DNA of 21,150 nucleotides from a virus. The notes under the pieces are model-generated. The model ran no database searches. It was not told the origin of the DNA and saw nothing but the letters and a program-made list of their open reading frames with translations. Within the stretch, counting starts at the first letter, position 1; every line of letters starts with the position of its first letter. A program made the translations under genes and the position numbers. Below are positions 5,673-12,727 of this stretch, in pieces. The stretch is taken from the IMG/VR virus record IMGVR_UViG_3300028194_000701, positions 1 to 21,150 of that record; one strand, written 5' to 3'.

Positions 5673-6064
5673 TGGCTCTACCAACATCAGGTCCGTTATC
5701 CATGAGTGCTATAGCTACAGAGTTTAGTCAAGCAAGCTCTAATATGTCTTTATATACTTTTGGCTCTACGTTACCAACACCTACAGTGACTAGTAATATA
5801 GAACTAGCTAATGATTTTTATGGTCAATCAGCTAGTAGTTGCACTTCTTTTTCTGGTAGTGAGCAGTCAAAAGAAGCTTGTGAACTAGATCCAGAAATTA
5901 TTTATTTTCATAACGGCTCTGGTACTTATCCAGTACCTGGAGATAATGTTTTTGTCGATAGCAGTTGCGAAGAACCTCTTGAAGGAGGCTCTTATAAAAT
6001 GGCTAGTGGAAATGTAATGGTAATTGGAGAAGGTGGAGAAGTATCAGAAACTTTCTCATGCTAG
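5672..6064 (+). CDS. Phage structural protein, Cys-rich C-terminus, 130 aa
   Basis: The N-terminus MALPTSGPLSMSAIATEFSQ and the later ELANDFYGQS are a recurrent module of marine phage virion proteins: PTSG, then I-x-x-E-F/L, ending in D-F-Y-G-x-S. The C-terminal half has five to six Cys, including SSCEEPLEGG and a Cys as the last residue, which suggests disulfides or metal binding in an exposed tip. It is translationally coupled to the S74 fibre before it. Its role is probably a fibre or baseplate accessory, inferred from module and position. Confidence 0.6.
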   Translation: MALPTSGPLSMSAIATEFSQASSNMSLYTFGSTLPTPTVTSNIELANDFYGQSASSCTSFSGSEQSKEACELDPEIIYFHNGSGTYPVPGDNVFVDSSCEEPLEGGSYKMASGNVMVIGEGGEVSETFSC

Positions 6065-6117
6065 TAAAAAAATTAAAAAATAAGAATAAGTAAAATTCAC
6101 TCATAATATGTGAGTAC

Positions 6118-6126
6118 TATAAATAA
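6118..6126 (+). promoter_or_regulatory. TATAAATAA late-promoter-like element 1
   Basis: This contains the T4-type late promoter core TATAAATA. It lies 28 bases before the ATG at 6155, in one of the few gaps of the rightward module, just after the inverted repeat ACTCA-taatatg-TGAGT. A matching element with the same spacing precedes the gene at 10165. Confidence 0.45.
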
Positions 6127-6154
6127 GCGCGTAAACAAATTAAAAAAATAAATC

Positions 6155-7015
6155 ATGATCAAAAATACAGAAGATGGAGCCAGCTTTAGAATATTAGGTA
6201 TTGGAAAGTTATCTGAAGGGCAAAAAAAAAGAAGAGCTAAAAGGGACGAGAAGAAAAACTCAGGCAGAAAAAGAATTAAACTAAAGAGAAAAGGCAAAAA
6301 AGAACAAGCTGAAGATGCTAAAAAAGGGTTTCTAGCAGGAGCCAAGAAGCTAAAAGATAGTACCAAAACAGCTGAAGCAAGTACTAAAACACCTACTGAT
6401 GCTAAAGCTAAAGCAAGCACTAAAACAGCGTCAGCTGGTAAAGAAGATGGAGCTAGTGCTTTTCTTTGGATGGGCAAGAAAAACAAAGCTCAAAAAGCAA
6501 GACAAAAAAGAAGAGGTCAAAAAAAGAAAGACAAAGATCAATTTGGAGGTGGTAAAAAAGGCAGAGCAGCTAAAGCGGCTTTTATAGCTGAAAAAGCTGC
6601 AGAAGCACAAATGAATAGAGCTGGTAAGAGTATGTCCTCGTCAAGTGAAGGAGAGGAAAAACCAATGGATGTGAACAGTGGAGCTAGCATGAGATCAAGA
6701 ACTAACATGGCTGTCCCAGCTAAAAAGTTAATGAAAATACAGTACGGGTCTTCTATGAAAGATAATGATTATGGAGCTTCTATGTACGGTAAAAAGCATG
6801 GATCTTCTATGAACGCATATCAAGATAAAGAAGCATCGATGGATGATTACTCTCACGAGAAGAAATTAAAAGCTGATGGAAGGTATGAAGCTGCTCATGG
6901 AAAGATGGCTAACGCTAAAAACGATTTTAACCACGCTCATGCATTAAAAAAAGATGCTAAGCACGACGCTAAAGGCAGACATTCTATCATGAAGCACATG
7001 AGGGGGTTTAAATAA
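6155..7015 (+). CDS. Lys-rich basic protein with seven GASM-type motifs, 286 aa
   Basis: A very basic, low-complexity protein with clusters such as KKRRAKRDEKK and RQKRRGQKKK. Short motifs recur: DGASF (7-11), DGASA (98-102), SGASM (175-179), YGSSM (197-201), YGASM (206-210), HGSSM (215-219) and EASM (226-229). The C-terminal third is His/Lys/Ala-rich (KKLKADGRYEAAHGKMANAK). No catalytic domain is seen. The composition suits a nucleic-acid-binding or internal virion protein, and the motifs are shared with six other proteins in the window. It is coupled by TAATG to the next gene and follows the TATAAATAA element. Function is unknown; the assignment as a virion component is inferred. Confidence 0.7.
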   Translation: MIKNTEDGASFRILGIGKLSEGQKKRRAKRDEKKNSGRKRIKLKRKGKKEQAEDAKKGFLAGAKKLKDSTKTAEASTKTPTDAKAKASTKTASAGKEDGASAFLWMGKKNKAQKARQKRRGQKKKDKDQFGGGKKGRAAKAAFIAEKAAEAQMNRAGKSMSSSSEGEEKPMDVNSGASMRSRTNMAVPAKKLMKIQYGSSMKDNDYGASMYGKKHGSSMNAYQDKEASMDDYSHEKKLKADGRYEAAHGKMANAKNDFNHAHALKKDAKHDAKGRHSIMKHMRGFK

Positions 7016-7542
7016 TGAGTTTAAAAACTAACAGATACGGAGCAAGTCAAAGAAATGGGCTTACTCCTGGCGGTAAGACAAATAGGTCTATGACTAATTT
7101 AGGCACTAAAACCATTAATGCGGCTGCTAATTCAAACCAAAAGCCACAATACAGTGGATCAGGTGATAATTACAGAGATGCGAATAATAATAAGGTTTCA
7201 GGACTTCAAGTTGATGAAGGTAGATTGTCTTCTGTTGTTAGAAAATCACCTGAAAGACCTCACGTTGTGGCTAGCCCTGGCGCTCTTAAAAATCAAGGTG
7301 GTATAACTGAAAAGCTTTATTTAGATGGTAAGCCTGAAATGAAAGCAATGAGAAGAGGAGAAAAACTTACTCCTGCCAAGAAAGCAATGAAAAGAGGTGA
7401 AAAGCTTATTCCTATTAAAAAAGCAATGAGAGGTGAAAAGCTTATTCCTGCTAAAAAAGCAATGAAGACAGATGTTAAGAAAGGTAAACCAACTGCACAA
7501 GCTATTGTCATTGACATGAGTAATAAAAAATCTAAAACTTAA
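7015..7542 (+). CDS. Basic protein with YGAS motif and 13-residue repeats, 175 aa
   Basis: The N-terminus MSLKTNRYGASQRN contains one copy of the shared motif at residues 8-11. The central part is polar and Asn-rich (QYSGSGDNYRDANNNK). Residues 110-151 hold a tandem repeat: KAMRRGEKLTPAK, KAMKRGEKLIPIK and KAMRGEKLIPAK (one residue shorter), then KAMK. The protein is strongly basic and probably unstructured. It begins on the last base of the previous stop codon (TAATG), so the two basic proteins are produced together. No family recognised. Confidence 0.65.
   Translation: MSLKTNRYGASQRNGLTPGGKTNRSMTNLGTKTINAAANSNQKPQYSGSGDNYRDANNNKVSGLQVDEGRLSSVVRKSPERPHVVASPGALKNQGGITEKLYLDGKPEMKAMRRGEKLTPAKKAMKRGEKLIPIKKAMRGEKLIPAKKAMKTDVKKGKPTAQAIVIDMSNKKSKT
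7342..7467 (+). repeat. 39-base tandem repeat inside basic protein
   Basis: Two 39-base units, one 36-base unit and a partial unit encode K-A-M-[RK]-R-G-E-K-L-x-P-x-K. The third unit lacks one codon. Units two and three are the most alike, which suggests recent slippage or unequal recombination. Confidence 0.75.
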
Positions 7543-7552
7543 TAAATAAATT

Positions 7553-10108
7553 ATGCCTGTAATATACACTTTCCCAACAAAAGTAACTCCCTTGGGGTCT
7601 GATTTAGTACTTATATCAGATTCAGAAGAAAGTTTAGCCACTAAAAACGCTACAATATCATCACTTGTTACTTCAAATGCTATTGATGTAGTGGATACTG
7701 TTACAGCTTCAGGTTCTGGAATAACGGCTAGTCCTAATAAAGGCAATGTTGTTATATCAAACACAGGTGTTACATCTTTAACAGCTGGAGCTAATATATC
7801 TTTATCTGGATCTACCGGCGCTATTACAATAGGAACAACTGTTCCTTCTGGATTAGAATATTCTGGAACTTGGGATGCCAATACTAACAATCCGACATTA
7901 GCGAGTGGTGTAGGCACAACAGGCACATTTTATATAGTTGCAGCTTCAGGTTCAACTAATTTAGATGGAATTACAGACTGGAAAGTTGGTGACTGGGCTA
8001 TATTTGTAGAATCAGGAGCTACTGATACTTGGCAAAAAGTAGATAACACTTCTGTGTTAAATGGATCTGGAACAACTGGTAAAATACCAAAGTGGTCAAA
8101 TTCAAATACTTTAACTGATAGCGTTATAAATGAAAATAACTCTAACATAGGTATTGGAGTTAGTATCCCTGATGATAAGCTACATGTAGTTGGAGATGTT
8201 AGAGTAGCTAGTACATCGCCAATAATTAAGTTTGATGAAACAGATACAACTGACGAAAATTGGGCTTTAATTAATAGCGGTGGAAGGTTGTCTATTAGAA
8301 CTTCAAATGACGCTTTTAGCTCTTATAATACTAAAGTCACTATTAAACAAGATGGCAACGTTGGTATTGGAGCTACTAATCCATTAGCTGCATTACAAAT
8401 AAATAACACTAGCGCAAAAGTAAGATTTTTCGACGCATCAGATTTCTTTTATACAGAATACGGTAGAGATGGAATAGATGCTTATTCAAGCACGGGCGGT
8501 ACTGCACCTATATTTTTTAAAACAGGTGGAGTAGAAAAAATTCGTATTAGCTCTACAGGTAGCTTAGGTATCGGAACAGCTAATCCTACTGAAAAATTGG
8601 AAGTATCAGGTAATTTAAAATTAAATTATCCTACAAATAGTGGAAGTGTCATGTTGATGCCTAATGCGACAAACAATTCTCAATATTCTTTAATACTACC
8701 TAGTATTCCTTCTAGCAGCGATGGTAGTAAATTTTTGCAACTACCATCTAGTACAACTGGACTTCAACAGTTTCAATTAGAGTGGGCAGATCCAAGACTT
8801 CAGGTTGCCACTAATATTAATAAAACAAGAAGTTTAAATCCAGGTAGTGGTATTAGTATGACATCTACTGATAATGGTTTAAATGTTGAAATTAGTAGTA
8901 CTGGAGGGCCAGGAACAGGAACATTAAACGCTTTTCCGTATTGGAATACTACTTCATCTTTAGGTAGTTCACAATTAACAAGACCCAACGCCAATCAACT
9001 TCAAATAGTAAATGGTTCGTTAATAATTTCAAATGGAGCTATAGCTCTTAAATCAGGATCAGGCCCAAGTGTTACTTTAGGTAGTCCTTCAAACGTAGGT
9101 ACTAATTATATGATTAAATTACCACAAATACCTACCGTTGCTGCAGGATATACTGGAGGTATGGGTCTTAAGTTGCCTGACACTTTAGGATCATCTCCTT
9201 TTCAACTAGAATGGCAACAACCAAATACTAAATTTAAAGATGTTAATAGTAGACCTTTTATTGATGGTAATTTAAGTGGAGGTATTAGTATGCAACAAAG
9301 TACTGGACCTACTATAAAACTAGAAGCAACGACTAATTCAGGAGCTGCTACTACTTATTTACTACCACCTGCCAGTCAAAGTGTAGCAGGTTATGTTTTA
9401 ACTATGCCAACTGGAACAATAACTTCACCTTATCAATTAGCATGGACTAATGCATCTTCAGTAACAAGTACAAACAATGTAACAGCTTCAGCAAATTCGC
9501 TTAACCTTCAAGGTAGTAGTAGTGTAGCTCCTACGTATGGAGCGCCATTAAATATAAGCAGTTCTGGAGGTAGTGGATCAGGTGCTCAAACAGCTATATA
9601 TATTGATCAAGCAGCCGCTGCAAACCCGAGTGGTTCTCAAGGTGTGAGAATGAATTTCAAAACTGCATCTGTTGGTATTTTAGTTACTAATGCAGACTCT
9701 CAATTTGCAAGAGTTGCTGATTTTAGAAATGCGAGCAACCAAGTCGTAGGAACTATATCTTGCACATCTTTAGCTACTACTTATGCTACATCATCAGATT
9801 ACAGAATAAAAGAAAATGTAGTTGATATGACAGGAGCCGTTGAAAGAGTTAAACAGCTAAAACCAAGTAGATTTAATTTCACAACAGATCCAAGTAAAAC
9901 TGTAGATGGATTCTTAGCTCATGAGGCTCAAGAAGTAGTTCCAGAGTCAGTAACAGGAGTAAAAGATGCTTTATACTCTAATGGATATCCTTTATTACAA
10001 GGTATAGACCAAAGTAAAATAGTACCACTATTAACAGGTGCACTAAAAGAATTAATAGCAAGAATTGAAGTTCTAGAAGCTAAAATTGAAGTTCTAGAAG
10101 CTAAATAA
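7553..10108 (+). CDS. Long tail fibre with S74 chaperone, 851 aa
   Basis: Residues 1-40 resemble the start of the 110-residue protein at 3270-3602. Residues about 100-165 (EYSGTWDANTNNPTLASG...WKVGDWAIFVES) form a domain shared with the fibre at 3607-5025. The shaft contains repeats of the I-G-I-G-x-x-x-P-x-x-K-L-x-V-x-G type. Residues about 378-635 hold three copies of a module ending in PFQLEW or its variants. The C-terminus from residue 747 is an S74 self-cleaving chaperone (SSDYRIKENV, GFLAHEAQEVVPESV, KIVPLLTGALKEL); the Ser748/Lys753 dyad is present. It ends in a duplicated coiled-coil heptad. This is the probable main receptor-binding fibre. Confidence 0.85.
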   Translation: MPVIYTFPTKVTPLGSDLVLISDSEESLATKNATISSLVTSNAIDVVDTVTASGSGITASPNKGNVVISNTGVTSLTAGANISLSGSTGAITIGTTVPSGLEYSGTWDANTNNPTLASGVGTTGTFYIVAASGSTNLDGITDWKVGDWAIFVESGATDTWQKVDNTSVLNGSGTTGKIPKWSNSNTLTDSVINENNSNIGIGVSIPDDKLHVVGDVRVASTSPIIKFDETDTTDENWALINSGGRLSIRTSNDAFSSYNTKVTIKQDGNVGIGATNPLAALQINNTSAKVRFFDASDFFYTEYGRDGIDAYSSTGGTAPIFFKTGGVEKIRISSTGSLGIGTANPTEKLEVSGNLKLNYPTNSGSVMLMPNATNNSQYSLILPSIPSSSDGSKFLQLPSSTTGLQQFQLEWADPRLQVATNINKTRSLNPGSGISMTSTDNGLNVEISSTGGPGTGTLNAFPYWNTTSSLGSSQLTRPNANQLQIVNGSLIISNGAIALKSGSGPSVTLGSPSNVGTNYMIKLPQIPTVAAGYTGGMGLKLPDTLGSSPFQLEWQQPNTKFKDVNSRPFIDGNLSGGISMQQSTGPTIKLEATTNSGAATTYLLPPASQSVAGYVLTMPTGTITSPYQLAWTNASSVTSTNNVTASANSLNLQGSSSVAPTYGAPLNISSSGGSGSGAQTAIYIDQAAAANPSGSQGVRMNFKTASVGILVTNADSQFARVADFRNASNQVVGTISCTSLATTYATSSDYRIKENVVDMTGAVERVKQLKPSRFNFTTDPSKTVDGFLAHEAQEVVPESVTGVKDALYSNGYPLLQGIDQSKIVPLLTGALKELIARIEVLEAKIEVLEAK
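10064..10105 (+). repeat. 21-base tandem duplication at fibre C-terminus
   Basis: Two perfect 21-base copies encode IEVLEAK twice, adding one coiled-coil heptad after the S74 domain. Being identical, they look recent. Confidence 0.8.
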
Positions 10109-10112
10109 CCAA

Positions 10113-10128
10113 ATTATCAAGTGATAAT
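10113..10128. repeat. Palindrome ATTATCA-ag-TGATAAT
   Basis: A perfect 7-base inverted repeat with a 2-base centre directly abuts the TATAAATAA element at 10128-10136. It could be an operator or a weak terminator for the fibre gene that ends at 10108. Confidence 0.45.
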
Positions 10129-10136
10129 ATAAATAA
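10128..10136 (+). promoter_or_regulatory. TATAAATAA late-promoter-like element 2
   Basis: Same 9-base sequence as at 6118-6126 and the same 28-base distance to the next ATG (10165). Placed to drive the gene at 10165 and the chaperonin operon behind it. Confidence 0.45.
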
Positions 10137-10164
10137 CCAACGTTTAACTTAAAACCAAAATACA

Positions 10165-10458
10165 ATGACGTTTTTATATACCAGCACTAATACGTGGTCT
10201 AGTGCACCACAACCAACAGAAGATACCATTAAATATTGGAAACATATTTCAAGTAAGAAAAACTGGAGAATAGTTCAATTACCTAATGGATTTTTACAAA
10301 CCGAATATAACAGCATTGATAATCCAGAAGTATGGATCGATGTTACCAGAAGAGAAACACTAGGTGGAGCAGAACAAGCGATAGATAGTTCTATTGAACA
10401 TTATGCTAAGAAACTAGAGTTTACCAATGGACCGAAAGTAATTAAAACCTTCGAATAA
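10165..10458 (+). CDS. Conserved marine-phage hypothetical protein, 97 aa
   Basis: A soluble protein with N-terminal Ser/Thr/Trp residues (MTFLYTSTNTWSSAPQPTED), a central WRIVQLPNGFLQTEYN segment of alternating beta strands, then VTRRETLGGAEQAIDSSIEH and a Lys-rich C-terminus. I have the impression of having seen the WRIVQLPNG...DVTRRETL...AIDxSIEHY pattern in other marine phage proteins, but I know of no function. It precedes groEL by 32 A/T-rich bases and probably shares its transcript. Confidence 0.6.
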   Translation: MTFLYTSTNTWSSAPQPTEDTIKYWKHISSKKNWRIVQLPNGFLQTEYNSIDNPEVWIDVTRRETLGGAEQAIDSSIEHYAKKLEFTNGPKVIKTFE

Positions 10459-10490
10459 TATTCAAAATCAATTATATCAAATTAAATTAA

Positions 10491-12038
10491 ATGCAAGAAT
10501 TAAAGTTAGTTAAAAATCTGGCTTTTGGTGATGGTGCCAGAAGTCAGATATTAACTGGAGTTGAAAAACTTACTAATGCAGTAGGGTCAACTTTAGGAGC
10601 AAGTGGTAAATGTGTTATATTAGAAGATGCAAATGGCATGCCACAGATAACAAAAGATGGAGTAACAGTGGCTAATGCAGTTACATTACAAGACTCTTTA
10701 GAAAATATTGGAGCTACGTTAATAAAACAAGCAGCACAAAGAACAGTATCAGATGCTGGCGACGGCACTACAACTGCTACGGTTTTAGCAAAAGCTATTT
10801 TAGATGAAGCTTACAAACATAGCGAATTAGATACTTCAAGAGAATTAAAAGAAGGTATTGACTCAGGTGTTAAAAAAGTTATAGCTTATTTAGAAAAAAC
10901 ATCAAAGAAAGTAAAAGGTAAAAAAATAGATCAAGTGGCTACAATATCAGCCAATAACGATAAAAAGCTTGGGAAGATCATAGGGGAAGCATTTAGATTA
11001 GTAGATGAAACAGGTATTGTTATGATGGAAACAAACGAACAACCTGAGACAATAGTTGAGCTAATAGAAGGCGTACAATATGATCAGCCATTGAAAAACA
11101 ACCACTTTATTACCAACAATGAAAAGGGCACGGCTGAACTTGAAAATCCGTTGATTCTAATTGTAGAGTCAGTAATACCCAACGTGCGGAAGATTCAGTC
11201 AGTTCTTGAACATGTAATAAAGACAGGTAAAAGTTTGCTTATAATAGCAGATGTTGACCCGCAGGTAGTTTCAGCACTTTCAATGAACAAAGTAAAAGGA
11301 AACATAAAGGTTAACATTATAGATGCACCGGTTTATGGTATTAGTAAAAAGGATACTCTAAATGATTTATGCGCGGTTACTGGTGCTACACTTATTAATG
11401 AAGATCTAGGTGATGACATGGACATAATAAGTCCAGAGCATTTAGGTAGCTGTTTAAAAGTTATAACTAATCACGAGGAGACAATAATGAAGGTTGATTT
11501 ATCTAATAATAAAGATGTTGAAGATATAACTAACTTATTAGAAGCTCAAATAAAAGAAACTAAAAATCCAAATTTAATTATTAGACTAGAAAGACGTTTA
11601 GCTAAATTAAAAGCTAAAGTTGCTACAGTTAAAATTGGCGCTAACTCTGAAATAGAATTAAAAGAAAAAAGAGATAGAGTAGAAGATGCTATTTGTGCTA
11701 CAAAAGCTGCGATCAAAGAAGGTATAGTGCCAGGAGGCGGTATAGCTTTATTAAACGCTGCACAGCAATTAAAACCAATGTCAATAGGCGAAGAAGTACT
11801 TTACTGTGCTATTAAAGAGCCTTATAAATTGATACTTAAAAATGCTGGCGTTGAAGATTATAAAACACCAGAAGTAAAAGGCATGGGATTGGATGTGGTT
11901 ACAGGAAATACGGTTGATATGGTAAAAGCCGGAATTATAGATCCTTTGCTAGTTACTAAAAGTGCGCTAATGAACGCAGCCTCAGTAGCCACAACAATAT
12001 TATCTACTGATTGTGTTATTAATAATGTTAGAGCATGA
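10491..12038 (+). CDS. groEL: GroEL-type chaperonin (Cpn60), 515 aa
   Basis: Full-length group I chaperonin, which forms ring complexes that fold proteins with ATP and a GroES lid. Diagnostic features: ITKDGVTVA with Asp56, DAGDGTTTATVLA with Asp91, RVEDAICATKAAIKEGIVPGGG with Asp399 and the terminal Gly triplet. These correspond to the nucleotide- and Mg-binding and hydrolysis residues of E. coli GroEL (Asp52, Asp87, Asp398), so it should be active. It is about 30 residues shorter than E. coli GroEL (548), in part because the Gly-Gly-Met tail is missing. The LGPKG loop reads LGASG. It overlaps groES by four bases, in the order groEL-groES, the reverse of bacterial operons. Its location among fibre and virion genes suggests it folds phage structural proteins. 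Confidence 0.95.
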   Translation: MQELKLVKNLAFGDGARSQILTGVEKLTNAVGSTLGASGKCVILEDANGMPQITKDGVTVANAVTLQDSLENIGATLIKQAAQRTVSDAGDGTTTATVLAKAILDEAYKHSELDTSRELKEGIDSGVKKVIAYLEKTSKKVKGKKIDQVATISANNDKKLGKIIGEAFRLVDETGIVMMETNEQPETIVELIEGVQYDQPLKNNHFITNNEKGTAELENPLILIVESVIPNVRKIQSVLEHVIKTGKSLLIIADVDPQVVSALSMNKVKGNIKVNIIDAPVYGISKKDTLNDLCAVTGATLINEDLGDDMDIISPEHLGSCLKVITNHEETIMKVDLSNNKDVEDITNLLEAQIKETKNPNLIIRLERRLAKLKAKVATVKIGANSEIELKEKRDRVEDAICATKAAIKEGIVPGGGIALLNAAQQLKPMSIGEEVLYCAIKEPYKLILKNAGVEDYKTPEVKGMGLDVVTGNTVDMVKAGIIDPLLVTKSALMNAASVATTILSTDCVINNVRA

Positions 12039-12295
12039 AAGCAGTAGGTAAATTTATAGTTATAGATCCAGTCAAGGAAACTGATGTAACTACAAAAGGT
12101 GGTTTAATCTTAGCTGAAAAGCAAAGAGAAGATATTAGATATAGAAGAGCTAAAGTCATAGAACCTGGCTCTGAAGTATCTGTATTAAAAAAAGGTGATG
12201 AAATTTATTATGATAAATCAGCTGGATTTAATATTGAAATAAATAAAGAAGAATATAAAGTTATTAAAGAGTTTGATGTAGTTATTATACTATGA
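12035..12295 (+). CDS. groES: GroES-type co-chaperonin (Cpn10), 86 aa
   Basis: A short Cpn10 protein: FIVIDPVKETDVTTKGGLIL at residues 7-26 contains the mobile loop with G-G-L-I-L in place of the usual G-G-I-V-L GroEL-binding tripeptide. It is followed by RRAKVIEPGSEVSVLKKGDEIYY and a closing strand (EYKVIKEFDVVIIL). It is about 11 residues shorter than E. coli GroES, mostly around the roof loop. The ATG overlaps the groEL stop (ATGA), so the two are made in linked amounts and presumably form a matched phage chaperonin pair. Confidence 0.9.
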   Translation: MKAVGKFIVIDPVKETDVTTKGGLILAEKQREDIRYRRAKVIEPGSEVSVLKKGDEIYYDKSAGFNIEINKEEYKVIKEFDVVIIL

Positions 12296-12726
12296 GAAAG
12301 TTAACGTCTAGTGATTTAAAAGAACTAGGTTTACTTAAACATTATAGAATAATTAGAAAATGGGCTTGTAAAACTAATAACTTAAATGATGCAGAATTAG
12401 AATTACTAATATATCTTGATGCTATGGATATGTTTACTAAAGATGATTTTATAAAAGGTACGTACTCATTCAGCTGGGATAATAGGCGCTGGAACAAATT
12501 ATTGAAACAAGGGTGGATTATAGTGTGGAGAAAAAGAAACCACACCACTCAAAAATATCACATATATAAAGTTTCCTACAAGTGCAAACAGCTGATAAGT
12601 CGCATGTACCGTGTAATATTAGGCGAAGAAGATATGCCTACTAAAAAATTAGAAAAAATTAATAGATATAGTTATAAGGTAATTACTAAATCAATAGATT
12701 ACGTTAATAAAGATAAAAAAAGATAA
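12292..12726 (+). CDS. Possible winged-helix DNA-binding protein, 144 aa
   Basis: The protein is basic and aromatic-rich. After an N-terminal helix (TSSDLKELGLLKHYRIIRKW) come ELELLIYLDAMDMFTKDDF, WNKLLKQGWIIVWRKRN and HTTQKYHIYKVSYKCKQLIS. This succession of helices followed by a W-x-x-x-x-x-G-W-I beta wing resembles MarR-like winged-helix proteins, in which L-x-x-x-G-W/L-I leads into the wing. It overlaps groES by four bases. It could be a regulator or a structural protein that uses this fold. Assignment is by pattern only and is tentative. Confidence 0.5.
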   Translation: MRKLTSSDLKELGLLKHYRIIRKWACKTNNLNDAELELLIYLDAMDMFTKDDFIKGTYSFSWDNRRWNKLLKQGWIIVWRKRNHTTQKYHIYKVSYKCKQLISRMYRVILGEEDMPTKKLEKINRYSYKVITKSIDYVNKDKKR

Positions 12727-12727
12727 T

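Noticed and set aside
6399-7306. Plus-strand frames at 6399-6587 and 7118-7306
   Set aside because: They lie inside the basic proteins in another frame and have no spacing or motif support.
5042-8148. Minus-strand open frames opposite the fibre genes, such as 5042-5416, 7321-7926 and 7930-8148
   Set aside because: They mirror strong plus-strand fibre genes, give Val/Ala/Leu/Pro-rich translations typical of shadows, and lack independent start context.
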